A DNA stretch of 64,000 nt from Marinilactibacillus sp. Marseille-P9653 (GCF_916618885.1 NZ_CAKAKH010000001.1:124001-188000), one strand, 5' to 3'. Positions 7,368 to 17,317 are shown, counted from the first letter of the stretch. Translations and numbers: made by a program. Notes: generated from the letters alone by a model not told the origin.

Positions 7368-8561
7368 TTATAATACTTCGTTTGATGCTCTCATATTGAT
7401 GGTTGTGGTTTCTAATGTACCGTCTCTGTAGTACTCTACTTCAACGTCGTCTCCAACTGTTGTGTCATAGATTTGTTGTCTTAATTCTACCCCATTTGTT
7501 ACGTCGACTCCATTGAATTTCACGACGATATCATTTTGAGCTAGACCCGCTTCTTCTGCGGCACTTCCACCTGTTACTTCAGCTATCACAACTCCGCCTG
7601 TTATATCTTCTGGCACATTGAGCACAGCTTCTCTTTGTTGTTGAGAGATCATCGCAAGATCGACCATGCCAATACCAAGTACAGGGCGTGTAATCTCACC
7701 TGAATTTTCTAGTTGATTGATGATATCGACTGCATCGTTACTTGGAATCGCAAATCCCATTCCTTCTACTGTTGAAGTCGAAATTTTCATTGAGTTGATT
7801 CCGATAACTTGTCCCGCTATATTAACAAGTGGACCACCTGAGTTCCCTGGGTTAATTGCTGCATCCGTCTGGATCGCTGTCATTTCCCAGTCATACGTTC
7901 CGTCTCCGTCTGTATCCACCGGTACAGATCTTTCAACAGCTGAAACGATTCCTGACGTTACAGATGAAGCAAAGTCTGTTCCTAATGGAGAACCAATCGC
8001 CACGGCTGGTTCACCGACTTTAAGGTTATTGGAATCTCCAAATTCCGCTACTGAACTAATGTCTTCTGAACTAATCGATAATACGGCCAAATCTGTCCAT
8101 ACATCCGCTCCGATGACTTCTGCTTGTACTCGTGTACCATCTTTCAAAAGAACGTCTACGGCGTCTGATCCGTCAATAACATGATTATTGGTAAAGACAT
8201 ACGCTGTGTCTCCGTCTACTTTGTAAATGGCTCCACTACCGGTTCCGACTGTTTGAAGATCTTCTTCTCCCTCTACCGTGTCATCTTGCGTTCCTCCGTA
8301 CCAACCATAAGGATTCTGTGCGGCTTGTTGCAAGTTGATAACCGAAACAACTGCATCATCTATTGTACTCACTGCATCTGTAACACCTGAAGAAACATCT
8401 ACTCTCATTTCTGAAACGGCTACGTCGCCTTCTTCATTGACGTTTCCAGTCTGATTTTCGGTAACACCGTTGTCTTGACCTTGGTTCATTGCATCACAAC
8501 CAACTAGTAAAGTCGATGTCAATCCAACCACCATTAATGATTTTATATTTAATTTAGACAT
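7368..8561 (-). CDS. htrA: HtrA/DegP-like serine protease, apparently a lipoprotein
   Basis: Surface quality-control protease/chaperone for misfolded exported proteins. Its 397 residues contain a trypsin-like domain with triad His127 (TNNHVIDG), Asp157 (WTDLAVL) and Ser241 (GNSGGPL), then one PDZ domain (about 290-385). The N-terminus ends in a lipobox, LLVGC with Cys22, instead of the uncleaved transmembrane anchor usual in firmicute HtrA. A roughly 60-residue acidic Asn/Gln-rich linker follows. In many LAB htrA follows walJ directly; here gdhA lies between. It is transcribed alone, with its own terminator. Confidence 0.93.
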   Translation of the reverse strand: MSKLNIKSLMVVGLTSTLLVGCDAMNQGQDNGVTENQTGNVNEEGDVAVSEMRVDVSSGVTDAVSTIDDAVVSVINLQQAAQNPYGWYGGTQDDTVEGEEDLQTVGTGSGAIYKVDGDTAYVFTNNHVIDGSDAVDVLLKDGTRVQAEVIGADVWTDLAVLSISSEDISSVAEFGDSNNLKVGEPAVAIGSPLGTDFASSVTSGIVSAVERSVPVDTDGDGTYDWEMTAIQTDAAINPGNSGGPLVNIAGQVIGINSMKISTSTVEGMGFAIPSNDAVDIINQLENSGEITRPVLGIGMVDLAMISQQQREAVLNVPEDITGGVVIAEVTGGSAAEEAGLAQNDIVVKFNGVDVTNGVELRQQIYDTTVGDDVEVEYYRDGTLETTTINMRASNEVL

Positions 8562-8723
8562 GTGATCCTTCCTCTCTTCACCACTACTTGCTTTCGATAT
8601 GATTGTACAATCTTCTTTTGAATTTTATTTGAACAAATGTAGACTAAATCGCTCTATATCAACCGTATTTTATCATATCTTGTGAAGAATCTATATTTTT
8701 TTGACTTTAAGGATTTTTTTATC

Positions 8724-8780
8724 AAAAAAACATCAACTCATCTCCTCATTGAATACAAGAGAGATAAGCTGATGCTTTTT
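8724..8780 (-). terminator. Terminator of gdhA
   Basis: On the minus strand GCATCAGCTTATCTC pairs with GAGATGAGTTGATG (two G-U pairs), followed by T7, starting 10 nt after the gdhA stop. Confidence 0.85.
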
Positions 8781-8789
8781 AAAGTTGGT

Positions 8790-10142
8790 CTAAACGAGTC
8801 CTTGCGATAACATGGTTTGAACAACACGGTCGAATCCAGCAATATTCGCTCCAGCCATCAAGTTATCTTTTTCAGCATATTTAATAGCTGTTTCACTACA
8901 AGCTGTATAGATGTTTTTCATAATAGATTTCAGTTCGTCATCTACTCGCTCAAAGGACCAAGCCAGTCTTGCAGAGTTTTGTGCCATTTCAAGTGCTGAA
9001 ACAGCTACACCACCCGCATTTGCTGCTTTTCCTGGACAATAAAGAATGTTTTGGTCTTGATACAAATCAATTGCCTCTTTACTTGAAGGCATATTTGCGC
9101 CTTCAGCAACGATTTTAACACCTGCATCCGCCATTTTTTGTGCCAGTTCTGCATCGATCTCATTTTGTGTCGCACAGGGTAAGGCGATATCATAGGATTC
9201 TTTAAGTGACCAGACAGAACCTTCCACGTAAGTTGCGTCAGGATGTTGTTCTAGATACTCTTTTATACGTCCGCGACGAACTTCTTTGATATCTTTTACG
9301 AGTTCTAAATCAATGCCTTCTGGATCATAGATATATCCCGAAGAATCAGAACACGTTAATACGGTTGCGCCTAATTCCTGTGCTTTTTGAATCGCATAGA
9401 TCGAAACATTTCCACTACCAGAAACCACGACTTTTTTGCCTTTGAAAGAATCATTTCTGTCTTCTAGCGCATTTTGGACAAAATATACAAGACCATATCC
9501 AGTTGCTTCTGTTCTTGCCAGACTTCCCCATGAGCTAACTGGTTTTCCTGTTAACACACCAGCAGAAAATCCATTCAACCGTTTATACTGACCAAATAAG
9601 AAGCCGATTTCTCTTCCACCTACACCGATATCTCCAGCTGGAACATCGATGTCTGGTCCAATATGTTTCTGGAATTCCGTCATAAAGCTCTGGCAGAATC
9701 TCATGACTTCCGCATCCGTTTTTCCTTTAGGATCGAAATCACTTCCCCCTTTACCGCCACCGATTGGGAGTCCTGTCAGACTATTTTTGAAAATTTGTTC
9801 AAATCCTAAAAATCTTACAATACTTTCGTTAGTTGTTGGGTGGAATCTCAATCCGCCTTTATACGGTCCAATTGCGGAGTTATATTGTACTCGGTAAGCA
9901 CGATTCACTTGCCATTTACCTTCATCATCTTGCCACGGTACACGGAACTGAATCAGTCTTTCTGGTTCAACGATAAGAGAAAGGAGATTTTTTTCAACAA
10001 TCTCAGTGTGATCATTCAAATACGGTTCAAGTGTTGGGAGAAACTCTTCCACAGCCTGAATAAATTCTTCTTTTCCGGCGTGCTTTTCTTTTGTTTCAGC
10101 TAGTACTTGATCAATGTATGCTTTTGCAGTCAACGGATTCAC
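8790..10142 (-). CDS. gdhA: NADP-type glutamate dehydrogenase
   Basis: Interconverts glutamate and 2-oxoglutarate plus ammonia, linking carbon and nitrogen metabolism in the cytoplasm. Length is 450 residues, typical of the hexameric 50-kDa class. Substrate-site motifs are present: GPYKGGLRFHP, the catalytic-lysine segment LPIGGGKGGSDFDPKGK and PAGDIGVGGREIG. A Rossmann nucleotide site, VVSGSGNVSIYA, follows at about 235-247. It is monocistronic, with its own terminator, inserted between walJ and htrA. Nothing in the upstream 140 bp was recognised as an operator. NADP preference is inferred from resemblance to the GdhA subgroup, not from a decisive residue. Confidence 0.94.
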   Translation of the reverse strand: MNPLTAKAYIDQVLAETKEKHAGKEEFIQAVEEFLPTLEPYLNDHTEIVEKNLLSLIVEPERLIQFRVPWQDDEGKWQVNRAYRVQYNSAIGPYKGGLRFHPTTNESIVRFLGFEQIFKNSLTGLPIGGGKGGSDFDPKGKTDAEVMRFCQSFMTEFQKHIGPDIDVPAGDIGVGGREIGFLFGQYKRLNGFSAGVLTGKPVSSWGSLARTEATGYGLVYFVQNALEDRNDSFKGKKVVVSGSGNVSIYAIQKAQELGATVLTCSDSSGYIYDPEGIDLELVKDIKEVRRGRIKEYLEQHPDATYVEGSVWSLKESYDIALPCATQNEIDAELAQKMADAGVKIVAEGANMPSSKEAIDLYQDQNILYCPGKAANAGGVAVSALEMAQNSARLAWSFERVDDELKSIMKNIYTACSETAIKYAEKDNLMAGANIAGFDRVVQTMLSQGLV

Positions 10143-10230
10143 GTCCCTTTACGGTTTTAAAATGCTTTTCATCATTCTATCATAATTATCCGATTCTAAG
10201 AAGATATTCCTTAATCAAATACTCATATTC

Positions 10231-10273
10231 AAAAAAAGATAGGAACAACTCCGTTTGGAATCGTTCCTATCTT
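10231..10273 (-). terminator. Terminator of the wal operon
   Basis: GATAGGAAC (10238-10246) pairs with GTTCCTATC (10263-10271); read on minus it ends in a T7 run. It follows walJ. Confidence 0.88.
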
Positions 10274-10288
10274 CGTTTTAAAAGTTAT

Positions 10289-11101
10289 TTATAAAGTAAA
10301 TAATGGGGAAGATTCAACAGGATCTGTGTCAAAAAGGGTGTACTTATGATTAACCCCTGTTCCTTTTTGCATCAGAATTTCTTCCACCGTAGAATAGGCA
10401 ATCTCTTTTAAATTGTTTTCTTTACTTAAATGCCCAAGATAGACTCTTTCTGTGTTATCTCCAACGATTTCAGCTAGTGCCAATGCACCATCTTCGTTTG
10501 AAAGGTGTCCTTTGTCCCCTAGTATTCTTTGTTTCAAAGACCACGGGTAACGTCCCATTCTCAGCATACTCAAATCATGATTGCTTTCAAATAGATAGGC
10601 GTTCGCATTTTTTACAAAATCTCGCGTCCGGTCATTCACGTATCCTGTATCTGTCAGCATAACAAACCGTTTATTATCTTTTTGGAATGTATAAAACTGC
10701 GGATCGACAGCGTCATGCGATACGCCAAAACTTGAGACATCAATATCGCCAATCGTCATTGTCTTTTCCAAATCAAAATGATGTTTTTGTTCCAGCTTGA
10801 TTTTACCTAATTTAGGTTCCATAGCTGTCCATGTGTTTTTATTTGCGTAGACGTCCAAATCATACTTACGGGCCATGATTCCGACACCTTTTATATGATC
10901 ACTGTGTTCGTGTGTGACGAGGATGGCATCCAAGTCTTCTGGTCGACGGTCAATCTGTTTCAATAATTCAGTGGCTTTTTTTCCACTGAACCCACAATCG
11001 ACTAATAGTTTAACTTTATCTGATTCGATATAAGTGATGTTTCCAGTACTCCCACTGGCTAATACGCTTATTTTCAGTCCAGACTGTTCAGATTCTAACA
11101 T
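10289..11101 (-). CDS. walJ: Metallo-beta-lactamase-fold hydrolase WalJ (YycJ)
   Basis: Last gene of the WalRK operon. A 270-residue MBL-fold protein with the metal-binding THEHSDH motif (about 65-71), preceded by LLVDCGFSGK, plus later His/Asp ligands in SFGVSHD and MLTDTG. Family members are nuclease-like and have been linked to coordinating replication and wall metabolism; the substrate is not settled. The ATG at 11101 follows GGAGAGG by about 9 nt, so the 21 extra upstream codons open in frame are discarded. A 137-nt gap separates it from walI. Confidence 0.92.
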   Translation of the reverse strand: MLESEQSGLKISVLASGSTGNITYIESDKVKLLVDCGFSGKKATELLKQIDRRPEDLDAILVTHEHSDHIKGVGIMARKYDLDVYANKNTWTAMEPKLGKIKLEQKHHFDLEKTMTIGDIDVSSFGVSHDAVDPQFYTFQKDNKRFVMLTDTGYVNDRTRDFVKNANAYLFESNHDLSMLRMGRYPWSLKQRILGDKGHLSNEDGALALAEIVGDNTERVYLGHLSKENNLKEIAYSTVEEILMQKGTGVNHKYTLFDTDPVESSPLFTL

Positions 11102-11238
11102 TTCAAAAATCCTCTCCGGTACTTGATCATTGTCTATCTTACAATAAAAAACGCCCCTAAACAAGAAGCCATCTAAACAATATCAGACAGTTTCAACTAA
11201 AGGGGCAGTCTTTCTTTTAAAACAAATTTGTTTGTTTT

Positions 11239-12138
11239 TTAATCTTGATCAGGTTCAGTATCTTCCTCTTCGTCTGGTTCATCTTCTGCATCTATAACCG
11301 GTTCTGGGATTGCGTCATTTGACTCAGTAGGATCCGAAATAATCGTTCGATCTTTTGCATTAACCCTTAAAACCCTGCTCTCACTACTTTCCGTTACAGG
11401 TACGAGCCATACTGGCCCATATATACTCAAATCTTCTAGCGCGAGCGTACGCTGGTAGGTAAGAATGGGTTGGGAAATGACTGCATTCGAACTTAATTCA
11501 TTACTCTGGAATAGAAACTCCACAGCTTCTTTTGCAGAAATCACTTCTACAGAATCACCTTGTTGCTGCATGGGTCCAGCATACGTTTGTTGATAAGAGA
11601 TAATATCTCCATCACTTCTACCATAGTAAAACGAAATTTCCGACGTACCGTCTCCAACAGGTGCTCCATTGACCATCTGACTAAAAATAAATCGATTTTC
11701 TTCATTATCGTATCTCAAGAAAGCGTACTGATCTCCGAATAAAATGGAAGGACTATTGACGAATGATTGTAGCTTTTCTAGTTGCTGATCAGTGACTCCC
11801 TCGCTTGGATCTCCTTCTATTTCTATTGGTTCAGACAAGATACTTGTATACAGCGTTCCATCTGATGTAACAGATCCAGCTTGATTTTCAAGTGAATTGA
11901 CATTGTCTTGAATCAAACTATTGCTGTTCGCTTGCATATAGTGGACATCAAGATTATCATCAGACAAGTTCCCCGGTATCTGTATACCCATCTCCCGCAT
12001 TTCTCTAATGATGTTGATTTGTTCAGATGGAGAGTTTGCATATTGCATCCCCGTTCGATTAATATAACTCACTAGGAGGTAGACATTCAGGAAGACAAAG
12101 GCCAATAGAAAAATATTTTCAATTTTTTTAAAGTCCAT
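11239..12138 (-). CDS. walI: WalK regulator WalI (YycI)
   Basis: Bitopic membrane protein that, with WalH, binds WalK and tunes its kinase activity. The 299 residues comprise a short cytoplasmic start, one transmembrane helix (about 9-27, IFLLAFVFLNVYLLVSYI) and an extracytoplasmic YycI domain (about 40-270). A strongly acidic C-terminal tail rich in Asp/Glu/Pro (last 30 residues) is an unusual extension. The gene overlaps walH by 11 nt, indicating translational coupling. Confidence 0.92.
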   Translation of the reverse strand: MDFKKIENIFLLAFVFLNVYLLVSYINRTGMQYANSPSEQINIIREMREMGIQIPGNLSDDNLDVHYMQANSNSLIQDNVNSLENQAGSVTSDGTLYTSILSEPIEIEGDPSEGVTDQQLEKLQSFVNSPSILFGDQYAFLRYDNEENRFIFSQMVNGAPVGDGTSEISFYYGRSDGDIISYQQTYAGPMQQQGDSVEVISAKEAVEFLFQSNELSSNAVISQPILTYQRTLALEDLSIYGPVWLVPVTESSESRVLRVNAKDRTIISDPTESNDAIPEPVIDAEDEPDEEEDTEPDQD

Positions 12139-13444
12139 TAATTTGTTCCCCCTGCAATTCTATATATCGTTCAACTTCGTACCAGTTATTGTCGCCTTCA
12201 AGTTTGACATACCAGTTTGGCTCAAAATGGATCAGACGAGATTCTTCTTCACTTTCAACCCAAGTGAGTCCAATCTCCAAATCCTCTATTCCTGAAGCTT
12301 CTACTTCTACAGATTCTAGTCTTGTAACAATTTCTTGTCCACTTGGTAACTCTTTGTCTACAAATTCATCCGGCGTAATCGGCGTTTGGATAATCCGCAT
12401 CGGCACACTTAAGTTTTTCAAACCAGATTCGACATACGTAACGACTGTCGTGGCTTCTTTCTGTTGTGGGCTGAATACGGGAAGTCCCTCAAGATATCTC
12501 TGGAATGTCACTTCATTTGTCTGCATATTGTAAGACTGATACTGTGACTTTTCTGTCCAGTTTTCAACTCTGTTCAGTTCCTCAAAACTTCTCGTTAACC
12601 GTTCATCTAAAGAAAGCTCGTCAAAGCTTGTTCTCTGCCTTTGATAGGACAATACATGCAAATTATCATTGATCATGACTTCTTGTTGTAAGTCGTAAAT
12701 TCTTAGCCCTTCATCAAGTGTCTGTGTTTCAGCTTGTGATGTATCAATCAGCATACTGACATATAAGCTGTTCGGCAGACTTTCAACAAGGTAATTACGG
12801 TAAGGTACCGTCAAGTTCTCTTTTGGAGCATAGACGATTTGATTTAAATTCAAAGCCTCAGCTTCTGTATAGACAATGTCTTCGGACGCTCTAAAAGCCT
12901 CAATTACATTGTTGGTAATCACAGCCTCTTCTATTCCATAAACGCGTTCTTCACTCATGTCATAAAACAATACTCGATCTGTTTCATTTAAGTTGAAGAG
13001 CACGCGATTAAAGGTTCGATCTTCATAGTCTGAAGGTAAGTTTTCAAAGCCCTTTTCAAATAGTCCAAAAGGAATCTGTGCATTAAATACAAATTCTATC
13101 CAAGAACTGCCTTGAGTTAATTGCAGATAATCCGCCTTCGTTAATGTTTCAGGCGCTTCTACGCCTCTAAACGTCATATTTTCGTAGCTTGTATTGATCA
13201 AGCCTTCTGCCTCTTGCATGGATGCCATCTTTGGTCCCTCAGAGATTTCATGTAAAATAACTTGATTGGGTGAAAAGACTTCTGATAATGTTCGGTCAAT
13301 CAATACGGGTGTCTGATTGTTTCCAGAAGACGATGGTGAGTTGAGTTGTGTTCCGGTAACAATCAAGTTATAACTAAGGAATAGACTCAATCCAATCAAA
13401 AAGCCGAGTAGTACGTGCTTTATATGTGTCCATGTCATGCCCAC
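12128..13444 (-). CDS. walH: WalK regulator WalH (YycH)
   Basis: Partner of WalI in controlling the WalK sensor kinase. It has 438 residues with a single N-terminal transmembrane helix (about 8-28, HVLLGFLIGLSLFLSYNLIV) and a large extracytoplasmic YycH domain. Sequence is weakly conserved in this family; the assignment rests on topology, length and position. Its stop overlaps walI and its start overlaps the walK stop by 10 nt, so walK-walH-walI form a tightly coupled set. Confidence 0.92.
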   Translation of the reverse strand: MGMTWTHIKHVLLGFLIGLSLFLSYNLIVTGTQLNSPSSSGNNQTPVLIDRTLSEVFSPNQVILHEISEGPKMASMQEAEGLINTSYENMTFRGVEAPETLTKADYLQLTQGSSWIEFVFNAQIPFGLFEKGFENLPSDYEDRTFNRVLFNLNETDRVLFYDMSEERVYGIEEAVITNNVIEAFRASEDIVYTEAEALNLNQIVYAPKENLTVPYRNYLVESLPNSLYVSMLIDTSQAETQTLDEGLRIYDLQQEVMINDNLHVLSYQRQRTSFDELSLDERLTRSFEELNRVENWTEKSQYQSYNMQTNEVTFQRYLEGLPVFSPQQKEATTVVTYVESGLKNLSVPMRIIQTPITPDEFVDKELPSGQEIVTRLESVEVEASGIEDLEIGLTWVESEEESRLIHFEPNWYVKLEGDNNWYEVERYIELQGEQINGL

Positions 13445-15294
13445 TCATCCTCCTCAAATGGGATGTAAGGAAGGGATAAGTAGAACGTTGTACCTTTTCC
13501 TTCCGCACTTTCTGCCCAGATTCTTCCGCCATGTTGTTCAACCACTTCTTTAGAAATCGCCAATCCTAAACCACTACCACCCATCGCACGTGAGCGAGCA
13601 CGATCCACTCGGTAAAATCTAGAGAATATTTTAACAAGATCATTCTTAGGTATACCCATTCCTTGGTCAGTGATACTGATAATCACAGATTGTGCTGTCT
13701 GACGCATACTTCCTGTGATCACACCGCCATCTGGTGAGTATTTTAGTGCATTATTCATAATATTATCCAATACTTGGATCATTCTATCCGTGTCCATTTC
13801 AACAAATACGGGCTCATCTAGTAAATTTCGATTAATTCGGTAATGTTTTCCTTCATATTCTGTGGAATGAATCAACATATCAAATCGGTTCAGTACATGA
13901 TCCAGTAATTCTGTTAAATCAACGAGTTCTACTTCCAGCTCACTTTTACCTGAGTCAATTCTAGACAAGTGTAGAAGATCTTGAATCATACGAATCATTC
14001 GGTCTGTTTCACTTTGTGTCACTTCAAGGAACCTCGGCGCTAGCTCCGGATCCTGCCAAGCACCATCTGCCAAAGCTTCAATGTAGCTACGCATACTGGT
14101 TAATGGTGTTCTTAATTCGTGAGATACGTTGGAAACGAATTGTTTCCGTTCTTCTTCGATCTTTTCTTGCTCGGTTACATCGTGGAGCACACAAACAATT
14201 CCGCTGATAAAGCCAGTTTCTCTTTGAATAAGCGAGAAAGAGGCTCTAAGAATTGTAGGTAGACCATCGCTATAAGCATTAATCAAAATGTCTTCTTGCT
14301 CCTCTAATAAGCGTCTTAGCGTCAGTTCTTTTTCTACACCTAAGATTTTTAGAAGATTGTTGCCGTTCACTTCTTCTCCCGACACTTCAAGCATTTTTTC
14401 GGCCATATTGTTTACGATGACGATTTTTCCTCGTCGATCTGTAGCAATAACGCCATCGGTCATATGGGTCAGTACGCTATCTAAGCGTCGACGCTCTGAA
14501 TCGATAGACTCTTGTGCCTCTGCTACTTCGTCTGACAATTCATTGATCAAAAAGGCCAATTCTCCTAATTCATCATCTCCATATACCGTCAACATACCCG
14601 AATAGTCGCCTTCTGCGATAGCACGTGTTTGGATCTGCATTTCTTTGATGGGTTTGGTCAACGCTCTAGCCACTAAATTCGCTAAAATCAGCGATAAAAT
14701 AATCGCGACAGAAGAAGATTGCAAGAAGGTCATGGTAATTTCTGAAACTTGCGTATAGACAGTTTCGATGTTACTTTCGAGTACGATGACACCTAAAAAT
14801 TCCTCTGAATCTGTACTCGAATAAATGGGCTCGACAATTTTCCACCTTCTAGCTTGAGAAGTTGGATCAAGATCTTGCTTTGTGACAGACGTACTTGTTA
14901 ATTGTGCTTGTCTGACGTCTGCATCATTTGAAATTTGTCCAATCATACTCTGTTGGGTACTATCACTAATTCCTATGATGACCATACTCGGACTAACCAC
15001 TTGTAATTCCGTGATATTATTCCCTGAAAATTCCATCAAGAGGCGGTTAATTTCTTCTCTTGGATTGGTTTCCGTTTCTTCTTCGCTCTGATGGCTTTCT
15101 AGTAATGGTAAAATAGTACTTTTAAGAAACGTCATCTGTGTCTGACGGTCACTTCTAAAGTTCCCGACCAACTTTTGTTCCATTGTCGTAACAAAATTCG
15201 CCCCGATAATCTGCAGGGCGAATACAAGTAGCATAACAATAATAAATACGATTTTGGTATTGATTGACTGATAAAAATGAATCTTCTTTTTCAT
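13435..15294 (-). CDS. walK: Essential cell-wall sensor histidine kinase WalK
   Basis: Membrane kinase sensing cell-wall status and phosphorylating WalR. The 619 residues include TM1 (about 12-32), an extracytoplasmic Cache/PAS-like sensor (about 33-185), TM2 (about 190-208), HAMP (about 209-260), a cytoplasmic PAS (about 265-370), a HisKA domain with phospho-acceptor His392 (SHELRTPL) and an HATPase domain (N-box DNIMNNALKYSP, G-boxes DQGMGIP and GGSGLGLAIS). The domain series is that of the YycG family. It sits 6 nt downstream of walR. Confidence 0.96.
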   Translation of the reverse strand: MKKKIHFYQSINTKIVFIIVMLLVFALQIIGANFVTTMEQKLVGNFRSDRQTQMTFLKSTILPLLESHQSEEETETNPREEINRLLMEFSGNNITELQVVSPSMVIIGISDSTQQSMIGQISNDADVRQAQLTSTSVTKQDLDPTSQARRWKIVEPIYSSTDSEEFLGVIVLESNIETVYTQVSEITMTFLQSSSVAIILSLILANLVARALTKPIKEMQIQTRAIAEGDYSGMLTVYGDDELGELAFLINELSDEVAEAQESIDSERRRLDSVLTHMTDGVIATDRRGKIVIVNNMAEKMLEVSGEEVNGNNLLKILGVEKELTLRRLLEEQEDILINAYSDGLPTILRASFSLIQRETGFISGIVCVLHDVTEQEKIEEERKQFVSNVSHELRTPLTSMRSYIEALADGAWQDPELAPRFLEVTQSETDRMIRMIQDLLHLSRIDSGKSELEVELVDLTELLDHVLNRFDMLIHSTEYEGKHYRINRNLLDEPVFVEMDTDRMIQVLDNIMNNALKYSPDGGVITGSMRQTAQSVIISITDQGMGIPKNDLVKIFSRFYRVDRARSRAMGGSGLGLAISKEVVEQHGGRIWAESAEGKGTTFYLSLPYIPFEEDEWA

Positions 15295-15300
15295 ATAAGT

Positions 15301-16014
15301 TTATTTCTCCTGTTGTTCAGGATTCCTCAGATAGTATCCTACCCCTCGTCTAGTTACTAAGAAGTTTGGATGACTCGGATTATCTTCGATTTTTTCTCTC
15401 AAACGTCTTACAGTAACATCAACCGTTCTGACATCTCCGAAGTAATCATATCCCCATACCGTTTCAAGTAAATGCTCTCTGGTCATGACCTGACCGATAT
15501 GTCTAGCAAGGTAGTGTAGTAACTCAAATTCTCTATGGGTCAATTCGATTGTACTTCCACGCTTAGAAACAATGTACGCATCTGGATGAACGACTAAATC
15601 GCCCACTTCAATATCATTGCTTTCTGGTACTTCTGGTTCAGCTGTTTGTACAGAAGATTGACGTCTCAGGTTTGCTTTAACACGGGCGACTAATTCTCTG
15701 TTAGAGAATGGTTTCGTTACATAGTCATCGGCTCCAAGTTCTAGCCCTAAAACTTTATCAATTTCCTGATCTTTAGCGGTAACCATGATGATTGGAATAT
15801 CATGTGTTCTTCTGACTTCACGACAAACTTCAAGTCCATCCATTTTCGGCAGCATCAGATCTAGTACGATCAAATCTGGGGAGTGTTCTTCTACTTTCTC
15901 TACAGCTTCTTCTCCATCATATGCAGTAAAAACTTCGAATCCTTCTTTTTCAAGGTTAAATTTAACAATATCTGAAATTGGTCTTTCGTCATCTACGACT
16001 AATATTTTTTTCAA
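15301..16014 (-). CDS. walR: Response regulator WalR
   Basis: OmpR/PhoB-class regulator controlling wall hydrolases and surface genes. The 237-residue protein has a receiver domain with acidic pocket DDE (8-10), phospho-acceptor Asp52 (LIVLDLMLP) and a conserved Thr/Lys switch (VTAKDQ, VTKPF). A winged-helix DNA-binding domain (about 135-232) contains [14 protein letters not shown] and [14 protein letters not shown]. It is first in the walRKHIJ operon. The promoter should lie in 16015-16130, but I could not single out hexamers with confidence. Confidence 0.96.
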   Translation of the reverse strand: MKKILVVDDERPISDIVKFNLEKEGFEVFTAYDGEEAVEKVEEHSPDLIVLDLMLPKMDGLEVCREVRRTHDIPIIMVTAKDQEIDKVLGLELGADDYVTKPFSNRELVARVKANLRRQSSVQTAEPEVPESNDIEVGDLVVHPDAYIVSKRGSTIELTHREFELLHYLARHIGQVMTREHLLETVWGYDYFGDVRTVDVTVRRLREKIEDNPSHPNFLVTRRGVGYYLRNPEQQEK

Positions 16015-16130
16015 GTGATGCTCCTCCTCAGAAACATATTCTTATGTTCTCTTTTCAATTCTTGTAATCTAGACCAAGTATACAGCACCTATGAGCACGG
16101 TTCAATTTTTCAAAGAAATACGACAGATCC

Positions 16131-16658
16131 TTACTTCTGCAAATCAATTTCCACTGCCACCGTTTCTCCTGCTTTAGCTTGTTTCGTCAGATTCAGTACC
16201 TGAGTCATTTCAAAAGCCAGGTCATCCAGTACGATAACCGAAATAATTGTATTAAAGCCTTTTTTGGTAATCAGTTCTTCATCAAACTCTACCAATGCAT
16301 CTCCGGCTTTGACTTGGTCATCTTTCTTCAATTTAGTCTTGAACCCTTCTCCATTCAACAGCAATGTGTCGATTCCCACATGGATCAGAATTTTCAAGCC
16401 TTCTTTTGTTTCGATATAATAGGCATGTTTCGCATCTGCAACTTCTATCAACTTTCCATCAATAGGCGCAACGACCAGTTGAGAAGTTGGTTTGATGGCG
16501 TACCCTTCACCAATCATTTTCTGAGCAAAAATTTCATCTGGTACTTCTTCTATCGATAAGACTTCTCCGTCTGAAACTGCACGTAAAGATAGCTTATGCC
16601 GAGAATCCTTTGTATCATTCATTTCAATCTCAGAATCCTTCACTCTCTCGTCTGTCAT
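16131..16658 (-). CDS. crr: Stand-alone PTS glucose-type EIIA
   Basis: Cytoplasmic phosphocarrier that takes phosphate from HPr and passes it to an EIIB. The 175 residues include a roughly 25-residue charged N-terminal extension, then the EIIA-Glc fold with active-site His93 (LIHVGIDT) and supporting His78 (KHAYYIE). The ATG at 16658 follows AAGGAG by 8 nt; 28 upstream in-frame codons lack a ribosome binding site. No EIIBC gene is adjacent. TreP in this window (43746-45254) has IIB and IIC but no IIA domain, so this protein is a plausible donor; that link is inference. Confidence 0.88.
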   Translation of the reverse strand: MTDERVKDSEIEMNDTKDSRHKLSLRAVSDGEVLSIEEVPDEIFAQKMIGEGYAIKPTSQLVVAPIDGKLIEVADAKHAYYIETKEGLKILIHVGIDTLLLNGEGFKTKLKKDDQVKAGDALVEFDEELITKKGFNTIISVIVLDDLAFEMTQVLNLTKQAKAGETVAVEIDLQK

Positions 16659-16842
16659 GCTTTTCTCCTTTTTGTAAGTTACGATTAAATCTGTAACTCT
16701 GTATGTTGCTACTATTCTAACAACTAAAGCTGTTTCAAGCAATATCTTTTAGTCGTAGCTTCTGTTTGTTGCTATGAGACTGTTCGTGGTATTCTATTTA
16801 TAGAAACTACAAATAAAAACTAGCTTACGTAAAGGAGGCATT

Positions 16843-17292
16843 ATGATGTCAATAGCATATATTATTGCTCTAGTCATTTTAGGTGTAGCTTTGATTGCAC
16901 TCGTCGCAATCGGTTTAACTACATTTAAGAAGATGAAACCAACGTTCAACAATATAAAAGAAACGCAGTCGACTGTAAATGACCATATCGAACACTTTAC
17001 AGTGGAAGCCGATGCTGTTCAAACCAAAGTTAATCAAGTCAAAGGACGCGTTAAAGATCTTCAGAAAGTTGCAACAATCAAGATGCAGCGATTTGATGAA
17101 CTCTCTACCCACGCTTCTAGTTTGAGCGATTCACTCACTTACTTGAAAGATCATAGTAGTGACTATTCAAAAGGTATTGCCAAAAACACTACTGATGAAT
17201 TGAAAACGGATGGTCCAATGGTTGCTAAAACATTCACTCGAGCATTCAAACGTACTTTCCATAAACAAAAAGCTCGTTACACAAATGAATAA
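16843..17292 (+). CDS. DUF948 membrane-anchored protein
   Basis: A 149-residue protein with one N-terminal transmembrane helix (about 5-27) and a heptad-patterned cytoplasmic or periplasmic helical region (about 35-110), ending in a basic tail. Matches the DUF948 family, which is often paired with YtxH proteins and responds to envelope or general stress; the molecular role is unknown. ATG codons at 16843 and 16846 both follow AAGGAGG (16832-16838); the second has the better 7-nt spacing. The YtxH-type gene starts 25 nt after its stop, so the two form an operon. Confidence 0.85.
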   Translation: MMSIAYIIALVILGVALIALVAIGLTTFKKMKPTFNNIKETQSTVNDHIEHFTVEADAVQTKVNQVKGRVKDLQKVATIKMQRFDELSTHASSLSDSLTYLKDHSSDYSKGIAKNTTDELKTDGPMVAKTFTRAFKRTFHKQKARYTNE

Positions 17293-17317
17293 CCCAATTT
17301 GAGAGGAGATCCACATT

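Noticed and set aside
11150-11206. GCCCCT/AGGGGC inverted repeat between walI and walJ
   Set aside because: A 6-bp stem with a loop over 40 nt and no T-run is too weak to call a terminator.
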